A model generated the notes under the pieces. The model had not been told where the DNA came from and made no database searches. It was given only the letters and a program-made list of their open reading frames with translations. Source: Mesorhizobium sp. (GTDB lineage: Bacteria; Pseudomonadota; Alphaproteobacteria; Rhizobiales; Rhizobiaceae). From it: 49,914 bases of DNA. The position numbers and the translations under genes were made by a program. Below are positions 44,454 to 49,914 of this stretch, in pieces (the stretch's first letter is position 1; every line of letters begins with the position of its first letter). The stretch spans positions 96,511 through 146,424 of the forward strand of contig SAQG01000015.1 of NCBI GenBank assembly GCA_004020315.1. Reading direction: 5' to 3'.

Positions 44454-46760
44454 GTGGCGCGCAGGGTATCCGGAAGAAGCCATGGCGATCTGCGCACCGC
44501 CGACACCAGGGCCAAGATTAGGGATAACTACCGGCCGTCCCGCGACGAAATCCTGCGCTATATCGCCGAAAATCCGGATCGCTCAGGCAAACGCGACATC
44601 GCCAAGGCGTTTGCGCTGCGCGGCGAGGACCGTATCTGGCTGAAGGATATTTTGCGCGACCTGCAGGACGAGGGCCTGCTGAGCAAGGAGCGCAAGCGGC
44701 TCGCCCGCGTCGGCGCCCTCGCCCATGTCGCCGTGCTCGACATCTTTGGCCGCGACGCCGACGGCGTGCTACTGGCGCACCCAACCGAAGCTGTGGGCAA
44801 CGGCGAGCCTCCTGTCATAGCGATCCGCATGTCGCGCGGCGGCGGCGGCCCGACACCGGGCATCGGCGACCGCGTGCTGGCCAAGACCTTTCCAACCGAC
44901 GATGTGACGGGCCCTGCCTATACCGGGCGGGTGATGAAGATCTTCGAGAAGCGCACCGATGCCGTTCTCGGCGTCTTCCGCGTGCTGCAGGACGGTACCT
45001 TCCGGATCGAGCCTGTCGAAAGACGCCAGCCGGAGCTGGTCGTCGACAAGGAATTCCAGAACGGCGCCAAGAACGGCGATCTGGTCGAGGTCGAGCCGGC
45101 GCGTGCCTCCCGCTACGGGCTGCCCAGAGCCAAGGTGCTGGCGGTGCTGGGTTCGCTGACCAGCGAAAAAGCGGTCTCGATGATCGCCATCCACGCGCAC
45201 GACATTCCGCATATTTTCCCGGCAGACGTCATTGCCGAGGCGGAGGCGGTCAAACCGGCGACGCTGGCCGGCCGTGAGGACTGGCGCGAGTTGCCGCTGG
45301 TCACCATCGATCCGGCCGACGCCAAGGACCATGACGACGCCGTGTTCGCCATATCGGATCCGGACGAGAAGAACCCCGGCGGCGTGGTCGTTACCGTGGC
45401 GATTGCCGATGTCGCCACTTATGTGCGCTATGGCACCGCACTTGACCGCGAGGCGCTGAAGCGCGGCAACTCGGTCTATTTCCCGGACCGCGTCGTGCCG
45501 ATGCTGCCGGAGCGCATCTCGAACGACCTTTGTTCGCTGCGCGAAGGCCAGGATCGCCCGGCGCTGGCGGTCCGCATGATCTTCTCGGCCGATGGCCGCA
45601 AACTCAGGCATTCGTTCCACCGCATCATGATGAAGTCGGCGGCGAAGCTCGCCTATCCCCAGGCGCAAGCCGCGATCGACGGCGCGCCGGACGACAAGAC
45701 CAGCCCGATCCTCAACACGGTGCTGAAGCCGCTGTGGGATGCCTACGCCGTCGTGAAGCGCGGCCGTGAGACGCGTCAGCCGCTCGAGCTTGAACTGCCG
45801 GAGCGGAAAATCCTGCTCAAGGAGGATGGCACCGTCGACCGGGTCGTCGTGCCGGAGCGGCTCGACGCGCACAAGCTGATCGAAGAATTCATGATCCAGG
45901 CCAATGTCGCGGCCGCCGAGACGCTGGAGGCGAAACGACAGGCACTGGTCTACCGCATCCATGACGCGCCTTCGCTTGCCAAGCAGGAATCGCTGCGCGA
46001 ATTCCTGCAGACGCTTGGCCTGTCGCTGGCGCGCGGCGCGCAGATGCGGCCGAACCAGTTCAACGGCATTCTAGATCGCGTCCGCGGCGCCGACCATGAG
46101 GGGTTGGTCAACGAGGTGGTGCTGCGCACGCAGATGCAGGCCGAATATTCGCCCAGCAACATCGGCCATTTCGGCCTCAATCTGAAACGCTACGCACATT
46201 TCACTTCGCCGATCCGCAGATATGCCGACCTGATCGTGCATCGCGGGCTGATTGCCGCACTCGGCTTCGGTGCGGGCGGACTGACGCAGGACGAAGCTGA
46301 GCGGCTGGAAGAAGTTTCTGCGCTGATCTCAGCCACCGAGCGCCGTGCCATGGCCGCCGAGCGCGACACGGTCGACCGGCTGATCGCCGCCTATCTGGCC
46401 GAGCGTGTCGACGATCGTTTCGATGCGCGCATTTCGGGCGTCACCAAATCGGGACTATTTGTCCAATTGCCGCAGTATGGCGCAGATGGTTTCATCCCCG
46501 TGTCAAGTATGGGCGGCGATTACTATATATACGACGAAACTGCCCGGTCGCTTTTCGGAGAACGCACCGGCAAGGGCTATCAGCTTGCCGACCGCGTCGA
46601 GGTTCGCCTGATCGAGGTGGCGCCTATGGCCGGCGCGATGCGTTTCGAGATGCTGACCGACCCAAAGCCGCTGCCCGGCTCCAAACGGTCGTTTCACAAG
46701 GCCAAGAGCCGCGTCCGCGCGTCGCAATCGCGTCCAGGCTCGCGCGGCAGGAGACGGTAA
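44454..46760 (+). CDS. rnr: Ribonuclease R
   Basis: The 768-residue 3'-5' exoribonuclease degrades structured RNA. A winged-helix N-terminus is followed by cold-shock domains. The RNB catalytic domain has TIDPADAKDHDDAVF, with the metal-binding Asp residues, and GLNLKRYAHFTSPIRRYADLIVHRGL. An S1 domain (FDARISGVTKSGLFVQLPQYGADGFIPVSSM) and a basic Ser/Arg tail close it. The start appears to be GTG 44454, only 5 bp after the topA stop, with AAGGGAT upstream inside the topA end. The stop overlaps the ATG of the next gene (TAATG). Confidence 0.94.
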   Translation: MARRVSGRSHGDLRTADTRAKIRDNYRPSRDEILRYIAENPDRSGKRDIAKAFALRGEDRIWLKDILRDLQDEGLLSKERKRLARVGALAHVAVLDIFGRDADGVLLAHPTEAVGNGEPPVIAIRMSRGGGGPTPGIGDRVLAKTFPTDDVTGPAYTGRVMKIFEKRTDAVLGVFRVLQDGTFRIEPVERRQPELVVDKEFQNGAKNGDLVEVEPARASRYGLPRAKVLAVLGSLTSEKAVSMIAIHAHDIPHIFPADVIAEAEAVKPATLAGREDWRELPLVTIDPADAKDHDDAVFAISDPDEKNPGGVVVTVAIADVATYVRYGTALDREALKRGNSVYFPDRVVPMLPERISNDLCSLREGQDRPALAVRMIFSADGRKLRHSFHRIMMKSAAKLAYPQAQAAIDGAPDDKTSPILNTVLKPLWDAYAVVKRGRETRQPLELELPERKILLKEDGTVDRVVVPERLDAHKLIEEFMIQANVAAAETLEAKRQALVYRIHDAPSLAKQESLREFLQTLGLSLARGAQMRPNQFNGILDRVRGADHEGLVNEVVLRTQMQAEYSPSNIGHFGLNLKRYAHFTSPIRRYADLIVHRGLIAALGFGAGGLTQDEAERLEEVSALISATERRAMAAERDTVDRLIAAYLAERVDDRFDARISGVTKSGLFVQLPQYGADGFIPVSSMGGDYYIYDETARSLFGERTGKGYQLADRVEVRLIEVAPMAGAMRFEMLTDPKPLPGSKRSFHKAKSRVRASQSRPGSRGRRR

Positions 46761-47212
46761 TGCCAGGCGATTTGAAAATGAACCAACAGGTTTTCGGCGG
46801 CGAACATCACTCGGGCCGGATCGCCCGTCCGCTATGGACGGCGATGAAGCGTGGCGCACTTGGCCGCTGCCCGCATTGCGACGAGGGAAAGCTGTTTCGC
46901 GCTTTCGTCAAGACCGTCGACAAATGCGAGCATTGCGGCGAGGAGCTTCATCACCACCGCGCCGACGACCTACCAGCTTACCTGGTGGTGGCCATCGTCG
47001 GCCACATCGTGCTCGGCGCCTTCATGGGCGTCGAAGCGACCTCCACCCTGTCCACCTGGCAGCACATCGCCATCTGGGTGCCGCTGACCATCCTTATGGC
47101 GGTCGTCCTGCTGCAGCCGGTCAAGGGCGCCGTCATCGGCCTGCAATGGGCGTTCTATATGCATGGCTTCGGCGGGGAAGAAGATCTGATCGAGTCGCAT
47201 CCCGAGGCTTGA
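46760..47212 (+). CDS. DUF983-domain membrane protein
   Basis: The 150-residue protein has two CxxC pairs (CPHCDEGKLF and CEHCGEEL) that look like a zinc ribbon, a His-rich link (HHHRADDLPAYL) and then two membrane helices. This is the DUF983 layout, unknown in function. The ATG overlaps the rnr stop, so translational coupling is expected. Homologues often sit beside cytochrome oxidase or rnr genes. Confidence 0.92.
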   Translation: MPGDLKMNQQVFGGEHHSGRIARPLWTAMKRGALGRCPHCDEGKLFRAFVKTVDKCEHCGEELHHHRADDLPAYLVVAIVGHIVLGAFMGVEATSTLSTWQHIAIWVPLTILMAVVLLQPVKGAVIGLQWAFYMHGFGGEEDLIESHPEA

Positions 47213-47285
47213 AAACCGAGGCTGACGCAATCGGCATGGCTGGACGCCACTTTCGCATCAGAGAAGATTCCGCTAGGTCGTGCGC

Positions 47286-48020
47286 ATGGACGTTATGACC
47301 AAGGCGGAAGTCGATAAGGTTGAGCGGATCGCGCTCGACGCCAAGCCAATTCGCCCGCGCGACGCCGCGACGCTGATCCTGCTCGACCGCAAGGGCGACG
47401 AGTTCCTGGTGCTGATGGGCCGACGCCACGCCCGTCACGCCTTCATGCCGGGGAAATTCGTCTTTCCCGGTGGCCGTACCGATCCGGCCGACAGCCGAAT
47501 TCCCGTTGCCACAGCGTTGCACCCTGAGGAACAGGCGAGGCTGACGGCCGGCGTCGGCCGCACCAGCCCGGCCCGCGCCCGCGCCATCGCCCTGTCGGCG
47601 ATTCGCGAGACCTATGAAGAGGCCGGCCTGGTGATCGGCCAAAAGGGCGCCTTCGCGACGACCAGGCGCGATTGGCAGGGTTTTGCCGAGCACGGCGTAA
47701 GACCTTCGCTGGAAGCGCTGCGCTTCATCGCGCGCGCCATCACGCCGCCAAACCGGGTGCGGCGCTTCGATACGCGTTTCTTCAGCGCCTGGCGCGAAGA
47801 TGTCGCCGTGGAGCTGCCGGACGGCGGTCCGACCAACGAGCTGGAAGAACTGGTCTGGCTGCCGCTCGCCAAAGCCAGGCAGGCCGATATTCCCGACATC
47901 ACCAGGGCTATCCTCGATGAGCTGGAAAAGCGGCTCGTCGATGATCCGCTGCTGCGCCCCGGTGGTTCCGTGCCGTTCTACCGGCTCGTCGGCAATCGCT
48001 TCGTCCGCGAAATTCTGTAG
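47286..48020 (+). CDS. NUDIX hydrolase, NUDT19-like with long insertion
   Basis: The 244-residue protein has a NUDIX fold, with the N-terminal strand ATLILLDRKGDEFLVLMGRR, the PGKFVFPGGRTDPADSR loop and the catalytic helix SAIRETYEEAGLVIG (REx2EExG). An insertion of about 40 residues separates the Gly of the box from REx2EE, as in the NUDT19/NUDT8-like acyl-CoA diphosphatases. The substrate is therefore perhaps CoA derivatives, by analogy. I use ATG 47286; GTG 47280 is two codons earlier. It follows DUF983 by 73 bp and precedes an MFS gene by 21 bp. Confidence 0.88.
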   Translation: MDVMTKAEVDKVERIALDAKPIRPRDAATLILLDRKGDEFLVLMGRRHARHAFMPGKFVFPGGRTDPADSRIPVATALHPEEQARLTAGVGRTSPARARAIALSAIRETYEEAGLVIGQKGAFATTRRDWQGFAEHGVRPSLEALRFIARAITPPNRVRRFDTRFFSAWREDVAVELPDGGPTNELEELVWLPLAKARQADIPDITRAILDELEKRLVDDPLLRPGGSVPFYRLVGNRFVREIL

Positions 48021-48041
48021 AGCATAGAGCATTCACATCCC

Positions 48042-49217
48042 ATGACAGTCGATACCCAGCAAGAGGTCGAGGAACGCGTACATTGGCTGCCGATGATCGC
48101 GGCGATCTCGTCGATCAGCGTCGTCGGCATAGCCATCGGCCTCGGCATGCCGCTGCTCAGCGTCATCCTCGAAACGCGCGGCCATTCGGCGTCGATGATC
48201 GGCTTCAACACCGCTGTCGCCGGTCTCGCCTCTATCGTCGGCGCACCGCTCGCCACCCCGCTCGCAATGCGGTTCGGCGTCGCCAGGACGATGCTCGCCA
48301 TGATCGCCACGGGAGTGCTGGCCTTTGTCGGCTTCCATTTCGCGCCGGACTTCTGGATGTGGTTTCCGCTGCGCGTCCTGCTGCACATCGCGCTGACCGT
48401 GCTGTTCATCCTGTCGGAATTCTGGATCAGCACATCGGCGCCGCCGCACCGGCGCGGCCTCGTCCTCGGCATCTATGCCACCGTGCTGTCGCTCGGCTTT
48501 GCCGCCGGGCCGTGGCTGTTCGCCCATCTCGGCAGCACCGGCTTCCTGCCCTTCGGCGTCATCATGGCGCTGGTGACGCTGGCGGCCATTCCAGTTCTGG
48601 CGGCACGCAACGAGAGTCCGACGATCGTCTCCAACGGCGAAACCAGCAACTTCCTGCGCTACATCTGGTTGGTGCCGACGGCGACCGCCGCGGTGCTGGT
48701 GTTCGGCGCGGTCGAGACCGGCGGCTTCGCGCTGTTTCCCGTCTATGGCAACCGCATCGGATACTCCGAGGCCGATGCCGCCCTTCTGCTCACCATGATC
48801 GGTCTCGGCAACGTGCTGTTGCAGATCCCGCTCGGCATGATCAGCGACCGTGTCAGCGATCGCCGCTATCTGCTTCTGGCTTGTGCAACGATCGGGCTTG
48901 CCGGCACTATCTTCATGCCCCACTTCGCGCAGAACTGGCACCTGATGGCGGCGCTTCTGTTCGTCTGGGGCGGCGTGGTCGCGGCCATGTACACGATCGG
49001 CCTGGCCCATCTCGGCTCGCAGCTTTCCGGTCACGACCTGGCCTCGGCCAACGCTGCCTTCGTGCTCTGCTACGGTGTCGGCATGGTGCTCGGCCCGCAG
49101 GCGATCGGCATCGGCATGGACCTTTTCGGGCCTTCGGGCTTCGGCTGGGCGCTCGGCATGTTCTTCGCCTTCTATATCGCGCTGGTCGGCACTAGGCTCG
49201 TCCGAAAAATCTTTTAG
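48042..49217 (+). CDS. MFS transporter (YcaD/CynX-like)
   Basis: The 391-residue membrane protein has 12 predicted helices. MFS marks include the loop after helix 2 (ATPLAMRFGVARTML) and the cytoplasmic GMISDRVSDRRYLLL in the second half. It resembles the YcaD/YfkF group, whose substrates are unknown. It starts 21 bp after the NUDIX gene, so it is probably the last gene of the topA-started run. A 10-bp inverted repeat follows it at 49250. Confidence 0.9.
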   Translation: MTVDTQQEVEERVHWLPMIAAISSISVVGIAIGLGMPLLSVILETRGHSASMIGFNTAVAGLASIVGAPLATPLAMRFGVARTMLAMIATGVLAFVGFHFAPDFWMWFPLRVLLHIALTVLFILSEFWISTSAPPHRRGLVLGIYATVLSLGFAAGPWLFAHLGSTGFLPFGVIMALVTLAAIPVLAARNESPTIVSNGETSNFLRYIWLVPTATAAVLVFGAVETGGFALFPVYGNRIGYSEADAALLLTMIGLGNVLLQIPLGMISDRVSDRRYLLLACATIGLAGTIFMPHFAQNWHLMAALLFVWGGVVAAMYTIGLAHLGSQLSGHDLASANAAFVLCYGVGMVLGPQAIGIGMDLFGPSGFGWALGMFFAFYIALVGTRLVRKIF

Positions 49218-49249
49218 AAAGACTCGATCAATGCCTCATGTGGCGTGAG

Positions 49250-49275
49250 GCTGCTGACATAACCGTGTCAGCAGC
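49250..49275. repeat. Perfect inverted repeat after the MFS gene
   Basis: GCTGCTGACA-TAACCG-TGTCAGCAGC is a 10-bp perfect stem with a 6-base loop. It starts 32 bp after the MFS stop and lies 47 bp before the start codon of the next gene. There is no T-run, so it is either a poor terminator or an operator for the downstream gene. Confidence 0.6.
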
Positions 49276-49322
49276 ACCTAGGTAGATTGTCAGCAACACG
49301 CCACGAATTTGAGGATGCCGCC

Positions 49323-49781
49323 ATGATCGACTCCGGGTTTGAAACGAAATCGGTACGGATGGAATTGCTGCTGCTAGTGACCTTCCAGGCGCCGGCCTCC
49401 GATGTCGACCGCATCATGGAAGCTGTGGTCGCGATCGCCCCGCTGACCATGGGCAAATACGACAGCAATGCCTACCAGTCGGCGCACGGCGTCGAGCGCT
49501 ACCGGCCGCTCGAAGGTGCTGCCGCCGGCGCCGAAACGGAATTACGCAGACGGCATGGCACGGTGGAAGTGTCGTTTGAGCTGCCCGACGACCAGGCGTT
49601 GGCCGCCCGCATTGTCGAAGCGATATTCCAGGCCCACAGCTACCAGGAGCCGGTGATCCGCATTCAGCCGATCCTCGCCAGCCGCTCCAAGGGGTTGGAT
49701 GACCGCTCCAACCCGAACCGCTGGTGGAACACCACGGGAGATTGGAAGAAGGTCGCTCCGCCGGTTAGGGAAGACGCATAG
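49323..49781 (+). CDS. Stand-alone NIF3/YqfO C-terminal-like (CutA-fold) domain protein
   Basis: The 152-residue protein resembles the inserted domain of NIF3/YqfO proteins: VRMELLLLVTFQAPASDVDRIMEA, GKYDSNAYQSAHGVERYRPLEGA and the end AHSYQEPVIRIQP, which parallels the HPYEEPAYD motif. No NIF3 catalytic-core part is present, so it is a stand-alone domain of unknown role. A C-terminal extension is Asn/Trp-rich (NPNRWWNTTGDWKK). The start is ATG 49323 behind GAGGAT; an upstream in-frame TTG (49287) is less likely. Confidence 0.72.
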   Translation: MIDSGFETKSVRMELLLLVTFQAPASDVDRIMEAVVAIAPLTMGKYDSNAYQSAHGVERYRPLEGAAAGAETELRRRHGTVEVSFELPDDQALAARIVEAIFQAHSYQEPVIRIQPILASRSKGLDDRSNPNRWWNTTGDWKKVAPPVREDA

Positions 49782-49914
49782 TCGGGAACATTCTCGGCTG
49801 CCGGCGGGCTCTGATATTGACCACGGCCTGCACAGGCGACTGCGCCGAAGCCTCACGGGGTGTCGGTAGCTTTTCAAGTTGTCCGGTTTTGGTAGCACAT
49901 CATTTGTCCGCTTC

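Overview
The window is GC-rich chromosomal DNA from an alphaproteobacterium of the order Hyphomicrobiales (Rhizobiales), most likely Mesorhizobium or a close relative. The grounds are the family content (a GPR/RgsE-type polar-growth coiled-coil protein, DUF2865, class II DAHP synthase, malic enzyme with a phosphotransacetylase-like tail), the glmU-glmS-DUF502 / recG / sdhE-mfd neighbourhood, and intergenic palindromes of the kind that recur in Mesorhizobium genomes. The species assignment is inference; no rRNA gene is present.

Layout. 1-3.5 kb: C-terminal part of a giant repeat-built coiled-coil protein, closed by a clear terminator. 3.7-7.8 kb: a leftward four-gene Mla-type lipid ABC transport operon (STAS-MlaE, MlaF, MlaD, auxiliary lipoprotein). 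7.9-14 kb: accessory metabolism, with an enolase-superfamily epimerase (DgcA/AEE type), an MFS permease, a LpxH-like phosphoesterase, an SDR with an altered active site, and a divergent pair of a secreted alpha/beta hydrolase lacking the nucleophile serine and a LysR regulator. 14-20 kb: malic enzyme, a DUF1287 gene broken by two compensating frameshifts, a DUF2865 exported protein, and a glutamyl-tRNA synthetase whose 3' end overlaps it antisense. 20-28.5 kb: ABC exporter, GNAT, NAD synthetase with a tandem palindromic array upstream, a Tag-like glycosylase, DUF1003 and DedA membrane proteins, hemerythrin, diacylglycerol kinase and a GFA protein. 28.6-41.3 kb: housekeeping block with class II DAHP synthase, mfd, sdhE, recG, DUF502, glmS, glmU and ccdA, with a tRNA-Lys-like fragment between glmU and ccdA. 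41.8-49.8 kb: a rightward run topA, rnr, DUF983, NUDIX, MFS, then a stand-alone NIF3 C-terminal-like domain protein.

Functionally the window is mostly core: envelope lipid transport and polar growth, UDP-GlcNAc supply (GlmS, GlmU), DNA repair and topology (Mfd, RecG, TopA, Tag), RNA decay (RNase R), and NAD, shikimate and malate metabolism. I found no CRISPR array, prophage, insertion sequence, defence island, biosynthetic cluster or toxin-antitoxin pair. I do not see a complete undescribed system. The most unusual signals are the tandem palindromes upstream of nadE, two enzymes with missing catalytic residues, the repeat architecture of the coiled-coil protein, the 83-bp antisense CDS overlap, and the tRNA-like scar upstream of glmU.
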